Source of the DNA: Verrucomicrobiota bacterium
GTDB lineage: Bacteria > Verrucomicrobiota > Verrucomicrobiia > Opitutales > Opitutaceae
DNA: 22,370 bases
Reading direction: 5' to 3'
Assembly (NCBI GenBank): GCA_023432225.1
Contig: JAEYUW010000013.1
Coordinates: 1 to 22,370, forward strand
Positions within the stretch are counted from its first letter, which is position 1. Each line of letters starts with the position of its first letter. The notes beneath the pieces were generated by a model that saw only the letters and a program-made list of their open reading frames with translations, had not been told where the DNA came from and did no database searches. Positions 7,812 through 15,055 of the stretch are shown here, piece after piece. The translations under genes were made by a program, and so were the position numbers.

Positions 7812-8196
7812 GGAAGCAAGGTGCCAAAACGTAGGGTTCGGGAACCAAAACGGAAGCAGAATTTTCTCGGTTTTTGTGCGCCGGCCGCGGCGGCGACCGT
7901 CCTGCCACCGAGGAGGCCACTCGTTATTGGTTCGGCCCTGGGCGAGTGAGCGGATACGGGCTCATGTAGCCGCCTGCGAATTTTACGAATCAACCTAAGT
8001 GATTTTATCCCTCGCGGGCACCGGTTCCGGGCCGTCCGTGGGGCTCTTTCTGCGAGCTGACCACGCCGAGCTGAGACGGTTATCCGAAGCCCCATGAGCT
8101 GAACTGCCCATGTGACATAGGGAATGGCAGGCGTTGCAGGGCCTTATGGGCAGTATGTGTTAAGGTTTTCACCGGTGCCTTCATTACCCCTTCCCG
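7812..8196. other. 385-base intergenic region without a recognised gene
   Basis: The region separates tRNA-Ser (minus) from a small plus-strand gene and should hold both promoters. Short frames here have no coding character. The one repeat noticed is a 9-bp inverted repeat, ACTGCCCAT at 8103-8111 and ATGGGCAGT at 8146-8154, ending 42 bases before the start at 8197. With a 34-base spacer, an inverted repeat this short is expected a few times by chance in a window this size, so it is not claimed as an operator. No convincing promoter boxes were found. Confidence 0.4.
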
Positions 8197-8562
8197 ATGG
8201 CCCTCTCGTTTCGCGAACGCTACTGCTCGATCCACCAGATCGCTCCCGACGACTTCGAGGAACACCTCCTGCCGCAGGCGCTTTATTTTCACGCGCGGAT
8301 TGTCCGGGGCCTTTTGGCAACATTGCCCGACTACTTCTCGGCTGATCGCGAATTTCTGCGCAGTGTTGGCGATCTGCGGAGCCGCCGCTTCTTTCACGCG
8401 GAAGCGGGCGAATTCCACACCAGCACCGCGTCGCGTGGTTTTCTGCATCGTTTCTTGCGCCTGCGGGTTTCGGCTGAACGTGTGCGGCAGATCATGGAGC
8501 AGACCTGGGGCACGTCGGATTCGAATCCACCCGTCGACAAACCGGACATCAGCAAACGCTGA
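8197..8562 (+). CDS. Small conserved-looking hypothetical protein
   Basis: A 121-residue soluble, basic and hydrophobic protein with no signal peptide or membrane segment. It opens with FRERYCSIHQIAPDDFEEHL, followed by an Arg-rich stretch (RSRRFFHAEAGEFH) and RGFLHRFLRLRVSAERV. From memory, small proteins with the same plan (YC.xHxI.P..FE, then a FLRR-LRLRVSA motif) occur in Opitutaceae genomes, but I cannot verify this. No function is proposed. The frame converges with the dehydrogenase gene and overlaps its 3' end by 14 bases. The alternative is a non-coding frame; the predicted helices and aromatic residues favour a real gene. Confidence 0.6.
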   Translation: MALSFRERYCSIHQIAPDDFEEHLLPQALYFHARIVRGLLATLPDYFSADREFLRSVGDLRSRRFFHAEAGEFHTSTASRGFLHRFLRLRVSAERVRQIMEQTWGTSDSNPPVDKPDISKR

Positions 8563-9916
8563 CGGTCTTCACGTTCGTGAATTCGCGGATGCCCCACGCG
8601 CCGAGTTCGCGGCCGTGACCGCTGAGCTTCACGCCGCCGAACGGCAGCGAGGGATGCGAGCGGACAAACTCGTTCACGAACGCGCTGCCGGCCAGCAGTT
8701 GCTCGCGCGCGATGCGTTCGCCGCTGCGGCGGTTGCGCGTGAAGACGCCGGCACCGAGGCCGAAGGGCGTTTGGTTCGCCAGGCGGATCGCCTCGGCTTC
8801 GCTGCGCGCGGGGATGATCGCGGCGACAGGACCGAATAGCTCCTCGTCGAACGCCGGCATGCCCGGGCGCGCCGCAGTGAGCACGGTAGCCGGATAGAAA
8901 TTACCATCGCCGCGCGGCAGTTCTCCGCCGAGCAGCACGCGCGCGCCGCGACGGACGCTGCGGCGCACCTGCGCGTGCAGCTCCCGACGGAGATCTTCGC
9001 GCGCGAGCGGACCGATCTGGGTTGACGGATCGCGCGGATCGCCGAGGCGTCGGCGGGCGAGGGCGGCGACGAATTTCTCCTCAAATTCACGCCGCACGGA
9101 TTCGAGCACGATGAAGCGCTTCGCCGCGACGCAGCTTTGTCCGCTGTTGTAGAGACGCGATTCGGCGCAGAGCTCGGCCGCACGATCGAGATCGGCGTCG
9201 GCGAGAATCACGTAAGCATCGCTGCCACCGAGTTCGAACACACCTTTCTTCATCGCCGCGCCGGCGCGGGCCGCGACGCGCTGGCCCACAGCGGTGCTGC
9301 CGGTGAGCGTGACCATGGCGATGCGCTCATCCGCGATGAGCTTCTCGGCGCGGGCGCCGTCGATCACGAGAGTCTGGAAAACGTCTCGCGGCACGCCGGC
9401 CCGGGTGAAGATCTTTTCGATCGCGAGCGCGCAGCCGGTGACGTTTGACGCGTGCTTCAACACCATCGTGTTGCCGGCCATCAATGCCGGCGCAGCGGCG
9501 CGGAAGGCCTGCCAGAAAGGGAAATTCCACGGTTCGATTGCGAGCACGACACCGAGCGGCTGGTAGGTGACGTAGCGTTGCGCTGGTGCGCCGTCGGGAT
9601 GCTCGTCGGCGAGAAAGCGGGCGGTGTGTTCGGCGAAGTAGTCGCAGTTGATCGCGCATTTCTCGATTTCGGCGTGAGCCTGCGTTGTGGGCTTGCCCAT
9701 CTCGGTCGTGATGAGTTCGGCGCAAGCATCGGCGTCGCGGCGGAGTTCTCGCGCCACGGCGCGCAGGTGGCGCGCACGCTGCGCGAAGCTCAGCTGCCGC
9801 CACTCCGCAAAGGCATCGATGGCGCGGGTGAGCACGCGATTGATCTCGCGCGCGGTGTGCGCGCGATAAGTGCGGAGTTTGCGGCCGGTGGCCGGATTGA
9901 CGGTGACAATCGCCAT
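8549..9916 (-). CDS. sad: Succinate-semialdehyde dehydrogenase, Sad/YneI type
   Basis: An aldehyde dehydrogenase expected to oxidise succinate semialdehyde to succinate with NAD(P)+, the last step of GABA/4-aminobutyrate breakdown. Catalytic residues are intact: N131 in PWNFP, E228 in FELGGSD, and the nucleophile C262 in SGQSCVAAKRF. The phrases ITTEMGKP (69-76), LTGSTAVG and FGGVKLSGHGREL match E. coli Sad (YneI) closely, and the length (455) is similar to its 462. The start at 9916 gives MAIVTVNPATG, the normal family N-terminus; a longer in-frame start at 9976 adds 20 unconserved residues. The gene is alone: no GABA aminotransferase or permease is visible, so the exact aldehyde substrate is inferred from family resemblance. 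Confidence 0.88.
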   Translation of the reverse strand: MAIVTVNPATGRKLRTYRAHTAREINRVLTRAIDAFAEWRQLSFAQRARHLRAVARELRRDADACAELITTEMGKPTTQAHAEIEKCAINCDYFAEHTARFLADEHPDGAPAQRYVTYQPLGVVLAIEPWNFPFWQAFRAAAPALMAGNTMVLKHASNVTGCALAIEKIFTRAGVPRDVFQTLVIDGARAEKLIADERIAMVTLTGSTAVGQRVAARAGAAMKKGVFELGGSDAYVILADADLDRAAELCAESRLYNSGQSCVAAKRFIVLESVRREFEEKFVAALARRRLGDPRDPSTQIGPLAREDLRRELHAQVRRSVRRGARVLLGGELPRGDGNFYPATVLTAARPGMPAFDEELFGPVAAIIPARSEAEAIRLANQTPFGLGAGVFTRNRRSGERIAREQLLAGSAFVNEFVRSHPSLPFGGVKLSGHGRELGAWGIREFTNVKTVSVC

Positions 9917-10003
9917 GCTGCCACGGTCGGGTGCGCGCCAGCGCTTGTCGAACGACAACCATCGCGCGGCCGGCACAGCCCGCGATGGATCGCGGCGGCG
10001 AGT

Positions 10004-10095
10004 GTAGGGCCGGCTTCAGCCGGCCTGGTTGCGCTATCGAGCGGGGTCGGCGTTTGCGAAAGTCGCCGCCACGGGCCGGCTGAAGCCGGCCCTAC
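10004..10095. repeat. REP doublet (BIME-like) with GTAG heads, type 1
   Basis: Two perfect 22-base copies in inverted orientation (10004-10025 and 10074-10095), 48 bases apart. Each has a GTAG head followed by a hairpin with stem GGCCGGC/GCCGGCC and loop TTCA. GTAG next to an imperfect palindrome is the hallmark of REP elements processed by TnpA-REP (RAYT) transposases, and inverted pairs are the usual BIME form. The second copy supplies the TAG stop codon of the sigma factor gene. No RAYT gene is in the window. Confidence 0.85.
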
Positions 10096-10649
10096 TCTCG
10101 AAGATAGCGCGCGAGGAGGCCGCGGAGTTTTTCGCGTGCGCGATAAAGGCGGGTCTCGACGCCCTTTGGTGTCGTGCCGACGATCTCGGCGATCTCGGCG
10201 TGCGACAGATCCTGGAATTCCGACAACAGCACGGCTTCGCGGAGGTCTTCAGGCAGTTGCCCAACGGCAGCGCGGACCGCGCTCGCGGCTTCGGCATCGG
10301 TGGCCTCACGGCGCGGGGTCGTGGTGGTGAATGGCTCCGGCGCTTGTTCGAGCGATTCCGTAGGGCACCGTCGCGTGCGGCGGGCGTGGTCGCGCGCGAG
10401 ATTCAGCGCGATCTGGAACATCCACGTCGAGAACCGCGCACCGGCGCGGTAGCGTGCGCGATGTTGATAGACGCGCACGAAAGTTTCCTGCGCGAGATCG
10501 AGTGCGTCGTGGTCGTTGCGCGTCGAGCGATAGAGGAAACTCCGCAGCGGACGCTCCCAACGCGCCATGAGACGGTTGAGCGCGAGGTCGTCGCCCTGTT
10601 GGAGCGCGAGCATCGTCTCTTCGTCGCTGGGCTCCGCGGCGGGCGTCAT
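10092..10649 (-). CDS. ECF-type RNA polymerase sigma factor (CnrH-like position)
   Basis: A 185-residue sigma-70 family protein with only regions 2 and 4. Region 2 spans about 23-92, with the core-binding/-10 segment DALDLAQETFVRVYQ (48-62) and FSTWMFQIALNLARDHAR (73-90). Region 4 spans about 128-180, with a helix-turn-helix around LSHAEIAEIVGTTPKGVETRLYRAREKL. The start at 10649 overlaps the stop of the upstream sensor gene (ATGA), implying translational coupling and fixed stoichiometry. It is the last gene of a three-gene operon in the order anti-sigma, sensor, sigma. The stop codon TAG lies within the GTAG head of a REP element. Its regulon is unknown. Confidence 0.92.
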   Translation of the reverse strand: MTPAAEPSDEETMLALQQGDDLALNRLMARWERPLRSFLYRSTRNDHDALDLAQETFVRVYQHRARYRAGARFSTWMFQIALNLARDHARRTRRCPTESLEQAPEPFTTTTPRREATDAEAASAVRAAVGQLPEDLREAVLLSEFQDLSHAEIAEIVGTTPKGVETRLYRAREKLRGLLARYLRE

Positions 10650-11071
10650 TTCAGGCCGAAGGCGGCGTTGTGGTCGTGTTGCAGAATACGCGGCTCCACC
10701 AAGGTGAGGAAGCGGCGGCCTTGCTCGGGCTTCATGCACGCGGCGACTTCGCGGACGTGCGCGAGCGTGGCGTGCTGGCAGTGGCGCTCGAGGCGCGCGA
10801 CTTCGGCTTGCAGCGTCGGGTCCTGCGGTTTCGCGGCGAGTTGCTCGCGCGCCTCCACGATCAGCGCGCAGTGGTCGGAGCAAACGGGGATGTAGTCGCG
10901 ATGGAGTTTTTCGACGGTCGCGCGTTGTTCGGCGGTGAGTTTGAATTCGCGAGCGATCCACGCCACTTGATCCTCGTCGGCGGGCGGTGCCGGCCAGAAA
11001 AGCCGGGTCAGCGCATACGAGCCGGCGCCGACGAGCACGACGACTGCGAGCAGCATCAGCCAGCGCTTCAT
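10646..11071 (-). CDS. Periplasmic His/Cys-rich sensor protein (CnrX-like)
   Basis: A 141-residue protein with one N-terminal membrane anchor or uncleaved signal (about 4-20) and a helical periplasmic domain. Potential metal ligands are dense: H57, C64, H67, C68, H97, C98, H100, H105, C112, M113, H132 and H134, with the conspicuous motif YIPVCSDHC (60-68). Size, topology and the LTAEQRATVEKLH helix resemble the heavy-metal-sensor/CnrX group, which binds metal in the periplasm and releases the membrane anti-sigma factor. It overlaps its neighbours by ATGA on both sides. The metal, or whether the signal is instead redox, cannot be told from sequence. Confidence 0.75.
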   Translation of the reverse strand: MKRWLMLLAVVVLVGAGSYALTRLFWPAPPADEDQVAWIAREFKLTAEQRATVEKLHRDYIPVCSDHCALIVEAREQLAAKPQDPTLQAEVARLERHCQHATLAHVREVAACMKPEQGRRFLTLVEPRILQHDHNAAFGLK

Positions 11072-11358
11072 TTATGCACGCCGTGGTCGGCCATCTGCAC
11101 GGGGTCGACCGTCCGGACGTAGAAATCAGCCATCTGCTCCGCGTGGGCTCGCTGGGCCTCGAGGCGAGCGGCGCCGACGCCGAGAAACAACGCGATCGAA
11201 GCCGCGATCGGCAGGGCCCAGCGGAATGCGACGACGACGCGCTCATCTTGGCGTGCGGCGTTGATGCGAGCCCACACGCCGGCAGCGAACTCCGGAGCGG
11301 GCGCGGGCTCGTGTTGCCAGCGCTGCAGCAAGGGTCGGAGTTGGTCGGGAGGTGTCAT
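11068..11358 (-). CDS. Small single-pass membrane protein, probable anti-sigma factor (CnrY-like)
   Basis: A 96-residue protein with a soluble N-terminal region (1-44, including LRPLLQRWQHEP), one membrane helix (about 45-64, FRWALPIAASIALFLGVGAA) and a short outer tail (65-96). This is the topology of CnrY-type anti-sigma factors: a cytoplasmic peptide binds the sigma factor while the outer tail meets the sensor. No ZAS zinc motif (HxxxCxxC) is present. Identification rests on topology and operon position as first gene before a CnrX-like sensor and an ECF sigma factor; sequence similarity alone would not give it. The start at 11358 (MTPPDQL) is preferred to an upstream ATG at 11397 because it leaves room for a promoter; no Shine-Dalgarno is seen. 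Confidence 0.7.
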   Translation of the reverse strand: MTPPDQLRPLLQRWQHEPAPAPEFAAGVWARINAARQDERVVVAFRWALPIAASIALFLGVGAARLEAQRAHAEQMADFYVRTVDPVQMADHGVHK

Positions 11359-11410
11359 GCCGGGTGATACGGTGGGAGAAAGAAAACCCCTCGGCAAATT
11401 TGTTTGGAGG

Positions 11411-11467
11411 GTAGCGCAGGCGTCCCGCCTGCAAGGGGTGGCGCAGCAGGCGAGACGCCTGCGCTAC
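11411..11467. repeat. REP doublet (BIME-like) with GTAG heads, type 2
   Basis: Two 22-base copies in inverted orientation (11411-11432 and 11446-11467) with a 13-base spacer and one mismatch in the loop. Each has a GTAG head, then C, then a hairpin with stem GCAGGCG/CGCCTGC and a three-base loop (TCC or TCT). The architecture equals the doublet at 10004-10095 but the stem sequence is different, so this is a second REP family. It lies between the tricorn terminator and the sigma-module promoter. Confidence 0.85.
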
Positions 11468-11472
11468 GCAGA

Positions 11473-11502
11473 CAAAAAGGGCCGGTCTGGTGGACCGGCC
11501 CT
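11473..11502 (-). terminator. Rho-independent terminator of the tricorn protease gene
   Basis: Read on the minus strand, a perfect 10-bp hairpin (arms 11493-11502 and 11478-11487, AGGGCCGGTC/GACCGGCCCT, 5-base loop) ends in a run of five T. It lies 25 bases after the stop codon of the protease gene. Confidence 0.9.
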
Positions 11503-11527
11503 CGTTGAATTTATTCGCGCGCTCGAC

Positions 11528-14500
11528 TCAGGAGCCGGCGCTCTTGTCCGGATAGGCCGGGGTGGGCGGGATGTCTTTCCGCTTTGTTTTCAGTTCGTTG
11601 AGGATGTGCTCGATCGCCTTGTCGAGCTGCTGGTCCTCGCCGTGGAATTCCTTCCACGGGTCGTTATCGACGACGATGTCGGGGTCGACGCCGTGGCCCT
11701 CCATGATCCAGTTTTTGCCCTCGGTATCGAAGCCGTTGGCGAACTCGGGGCGGTTGAGCGAACCGCCATCCACGATTGGCAGAGAACCGCGGATGCCGAC
11801 GACGCCGCCCCAGCTGCGTTTGCCGATGAGTGTGCCGAGTTTCCGCTGGCGGAAGCGATACGGGAAGATGTCGCCGTCCGACGCGGAGAATTCGTTCAAG
11901 AGCAGAACCTTCGGGCCGAGGGCCATCGCGGTCGGGTTCGCCGTGGGCTGGCCGTTGCGGCCGACCGAGAAGAAGTCGAGCGTGCGGCTGAGGCGCTCGG
12001 CGATTTGCGGGGAGACGTTGCCGCCGCCGTTGCCGCGGTCGTCGATGATCCACGCCTTCTTGTCGAGCTGCGGGTAATATTGCTTCGCGAACTCGTTGAG
12101 GCCCTCGCGGCCCATGTCGGGGATGTGGATGTAGCCGACTTCGCCGTTGGTCTTCTTCGCGACGTAGTCGCGGTTCTTCGCGACCCACTCCTGATAATAG
12201 AGCGGCTTCTCGTCGCCGATCGGGACGATCGTGACGTCGCGCGCGCCGTCGTCGGTCGGCTTCGAGTTAACGCGGAGCACGACTTGTTTGCCGACGGTGC
12301 CGACGAGCGCGGCGTAGATCGATTGCAGGTCGCGGACGGGTTTGCCGTCGACGGCGAGGATGTAGTCGCCGACCTTCACATCGACGCCCATCTCGGTGAG
12401 CGGCGAGCGCAGGCCGTTTTCCCAATTCTGGCCGGGGACGATGTGGTCGATGCGGTAGGCGCGCGATTGCGGGTCGCGCGAGACCTTGGCGCCGAGCAGG
12501 CCGGTGGCGATGCGCGGGGCTTCGTTCACGCGGTCGCCGCCGCCGGTGTAGGCGTGGCCGGCGGAGAGTTCGCCGATGAGTTCGCCGATGAGGTAGTTGA
12601 GGTCGTGGCGGTGGCGGACGGACGGGACGAGCGCGCCGTATTTTTTCGTCTGCGCGGCCCAGTCGACGCCGTGCATGTTAGGCGCGTAGAAGAAGTCGCG
12701 CATCTGGCGCGAAACCTCGTTGTAGATTTGGTTCCACTCGGCGAGGCGATCGAGCTGCATCTCGAGACCGGAGAGGTTGAGCTTGTCCTTCAGCTCAAAC
12801 TTCGCGGCGGGCAGGTCGATGATGGCGAACTCGCGCTGCGCGCTGATGAGCATTTTCTTCCGGTCGGCGGTGACGGTGAAGCTGTTGGCGCTGCCGAGTT
12901 CGGTCTCTTTCTGCTCTTTCAGATTGTAGACGAACATCGTGCCGGGGCCACCGCCGAACTGGCCGCTCGAGCGGAGATAATAGACCTTGTCGCCGACCAT
13001 CTCGATGATCGGGTAGTTGGAAGGCGTGATCGGCAGGCCGACGGTGCGCTCGTTGAAGCCTTCGGCGTCCACCTTGACGACGAGCTTCTTCTTGGCGTCT
13101 TTCGCGTCTTTGCCGTCCTTCCTGTCGGCGCTGTTCGCGACTGCTTTGGCATCTTTATTTTCCTCCTTGGCCTCGGCCACGGCTTTGTCGGCGGCGGGCT
13201 TCGCGTCGGCGGATTTTTCGGCGATCGGCTTCTCCTTCACCTCTTCGTCCTTCGCGATTTCGACTTCGTCGCTCTTCGGCTTGAAGGGCGAGTCGGTGTC
13301 CTTGGCGAGCGCGACCAGGTAGATGCGTTCCCAGTCGCGGTAGATGTGGTTGAACTCGGTGTTGCCGTAGATCGGGTTGAAGTCGCGGCCGGAGGCGTAG
13401 AGCAGCCACTTGCCGTCGTCGCTGAAGATCACGTTGCGCACGGCGAACCAGCCGTCGGTGACGTCGATGGATTTTTTCTCGTCGAGCGAGTAGAGGCGGA
13501 CCTTCGGGTAAGTGCCGCGGTTCGGCGCGACCCACGCGACCCACTTGCTGTCGGGCGCCCAGGCGACGTCGGGCGTTTCGAACGTGTCGTTCTTCTCGAT
13601 CAGCGTGACCTCCTTGGTCGTGACGTCGACGAACTGCAGGCGCTGTTCGCGATCGGCCCAGAGGAGTTTCTTGCTGTCGGGCGACCAGAGCGGACCGTAG
13701 TAATAGGTCTTCGCGTCCTTCGTGATTTGCTGCGGTTCGCCGCGGCCGTCTTGCGGGCGAAGCCAGATTTCGTTCTCGCCGGTGGCGTCGGAAACGTAGG
13801 CGATCCACTTGCCGTCGGGCGACCAGACGGCGTCGCGCTCGTGCACGCCGGAGGTCTGCGTGAGATTGCGCACGGGGCCGTTTTTCGCCGGTGCGGTGAA
13901 GATCTCGCCGCGAGCGACGACGACGGCGCGTTTGCCGTCGGGCGAGGGCTGCACGCCGGCGACGTATCTCGAGACGTTCACGATGCCGCCGCGCGCGATC
14001 GCGAGGTCTTCCTTCACGGTGATCGGGACCTGGCGCGCCTTGTTGGTCGCGAGATCGAAGTGCCAGATCTGGCCGCCTTGCTCGAAGACGATGCCGCCCT
14101 TGCCGAGCGACGGGAACTTCACGTCGTAGTCTTTGAACGTCGTGTGCTGCGCGGTTTGCTTCGTGGCCGGGTCATACGAGAACAAGTTCAGGTGGCCGTC
14201 GCGATCGGACGTGAAATAGATGCGGCCGTTCGGAGCCCACATCGGAATGATGTCCTGCGCCGGGTTGTTGGTGATGTTCTCCAGCGCGCCGGTCTTGAGA
14301 TCGATGACCCAGACGTCGTCGGCCATGCCGCCGCGGTAACGTTTCCAAGTGCGGAACTCGCGAAACACGCGGTTGTAGGCCATCTTCGTGTCGTCGGGCG
14401 AGAAACTGAGGAAACCGCCGCGCGGCACGGGCAGTTGCTGCGGCACGTCGCCGTCGAGGCCGATCGTGTAGAGCTGGCCGAGGAAGTCGTTGGCGTCGGT

Positions 14501-14926
14501 CCAGCGGCCGCGGTAGGCGATCTCGTTCGATTTGTTTTTCCACGCGAGGACGATGTTGTTCGGCCCCATGCGATCGCTGAGATCGTCGCGCGCATTCAGC
14601 GCGGTGTAGGAGAGGCGGCGCGGCGTGCCGCCGTCGGCGGGCATCACGTAGACCTCGGTGTTGCCGTCGTATTGGGCGGTGAAGGCGAGTTGCGAGCCAT
14701 CCGCGGAGAACCGCGGGAAGATCGCCCAGCCGGGCGCGTCGGTGAGACGGCGCGCGACGCCGCCCTCCATGCCGACGGTGTAGAGCTGGCCGGCGTAGCT
14801 GAAGACGATTTGCGAGCCATTCGTGGCGGGGAAACGGAGCAAGCGAGTTTGCTCCGGAGGCGTTTGCGCGAAGAGGGCGGAGGCGGTCAGGGCCAGCGCC
14901 AGCAGCGAGCGGGGCAATTTCATCAT
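11528..14926 (-). CDS. Exported tricorn-type protease (peptidase family S41B)
   Basis: A 1132-residue tricorn protease homologue, expected to cut peptides of moderate length. A signal peptide (MMKLPRSLLALALTASALFA) precedes two beta-propeller regions rich in WSPDGKWIAYVS-type repeats. Next come a C1 domain, a PDZ domain (about 835-900, including VDVKVGDYILAVDGKPV) and the catalytic C2 domain. Catalytic residues fit tricorn H746, S965, D966 and E1023: H791 in SAGHAY, S1016 and D1017 in SASDGD, E1076 in IMEGHG. A Lys/Ala/Glu/Asp-rich low-complexity insert of about 70 residues (about 545-615) lies inside the second propeller region. The start could be 14926 or 14923; longer frames add residues before the signal. 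It diverges from an exported M3 peptidase. Confidence 0.93.
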   Translation of the reverse strand: MMKLPRSLLALALTASALFAQTPPEQTRLLRFPATNGSQIVFSYAGQLYTVGMEGGVARRLTDAPGWAIFPRFSADGSQLAFTAQYDGNTEVYVMPADGGTPRRLSYTALNARDDLSDRMGPNNIVLAWKNKSNEIAYRGRWTDANDFLGQLYTIGLDGDVPQQLPVPRGGFLSFSPDDTKMAYNRVFREFRTWKRYRGGMADDVWVIDLKTGALENITNNPAQDIIPMWAPNGRIYFTSDRDGHLNLFSYDPATKQTAQHTTFKDYDVKFPSLGKGGIVFEQGGQIWHFDLATNKARQVPITVKEDLAIARGGIVNVSRYVAGVQPSPDGKRAVVVARGEIFTAPAKNGPVRNLTQTSGVHERDAVWSPDGKWIAYVSDATGENEIWLRPQDGRGEPQQITKDAKTYYYGPLWSPDSKKLLWADREQRLQFVDVTTKEVTLIEKNDTFETPDVAWAPDSKWVAWVAPNRGTYPKVRLYSLDEKKSIDVTDGWFAVRNVIFSDDGKWLLYASGRDFNPIYGNTEFNHIYRDWERIYLVALAKDTDSPFKPKSDEVEIAKDEEVKEKPIAEKSADAKPAADKAVAEAKEENKDAKAVANSADRKDGKDAKDAKKKLVVKVDAEGFNERTVGLPITPSNYPIIEMVGDKVYYLRSSGQFGGGPGTMFVYNLKEQKETELGSANSFTVTADRKKMLISAQREFAIIDLPAAKFELKDKLNLSGLEMQLDRLAEWNQIYNEVSRQMRDFFYAPNMHGVDWAAQTKKYGALVPSVRHRHDLNYLIGELIGELSAGHAYTGGGDRVNEAPRIATGLLGAKVSRDPQSRAYRIDHIVPGQNWENGLRSPLTEMGVDVKVGDYILAVDGKPVRDLQSIYAALVGTVGKQVVLRVNSKPTDDGARDVTIVPIGDEKPLYYQEWVAKNRDYVAKKTNGEVGYIHIPDMGREGLNEFAKQYYPQLDKKAWIIDDRGNGGGNVSPQIAERLSRTLDFFSVGRNGQPTANPTAMALGPKVLLLNEFSASDGDIFPYRFRQRKLGTLIGKRSWGGVVGIRGSLPIVDGGSLNRPEFANGFDTEGKNWIMEGHGVDPDIVVDNDPWKEFHGEDQQLDKAIEHILNELKTKRKDIPPTPAYPDKSAGS

Positions 14927-15055
14927 AAGCCACGACAAGAAACTCGAAGCCACGGCGCGGCAAAGCTAATCACGACGACCGCCGCCGGCAAAAGGATTGC
15001 CGGTGAACGGAGCGCGATGTGAGCTGTCGATTCACCGACCAACCCCACGCTCGCG
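14927..15055. promoter_or_regulatory. Divergent promoter region between two protease genes
   Basis: This 129-base gap must hold the promoters for the minus-strand tricorn protease and the plus-strand M3 peptidase. I see no clear sigma-70 boxes or operator repeats. Shared control of the two exported proteases is possible but rests only on the arrangement. Confidence 0.35.

Noticed and set aside
8517..8528. Palindrome GGATTCGAATCC resembling a tRNA T-arm, as a tRNA fragment or attachment site
   Set aside because: No acceptor or anticodon arm surrounds it, it lies in the coding frame of the small protein, and no matching copy bounding an element was found.
9452..10330. Plus-strand frame of 292 codons across the 5' end of sad and the REP doublet
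   Set aside because: It runs antisense through two real genes and the REP hairpins; no domain.
11261..15022. Plus-strand open frame of about 1250 codons opposite the tricorn protease
   Set aside because: It is a GC-rich antisense shadow: composition is dominated by V, D, R, A and G with no domain, whereas the minus strand encodes a full tricorn protease with signal peptide and catalytic residues.
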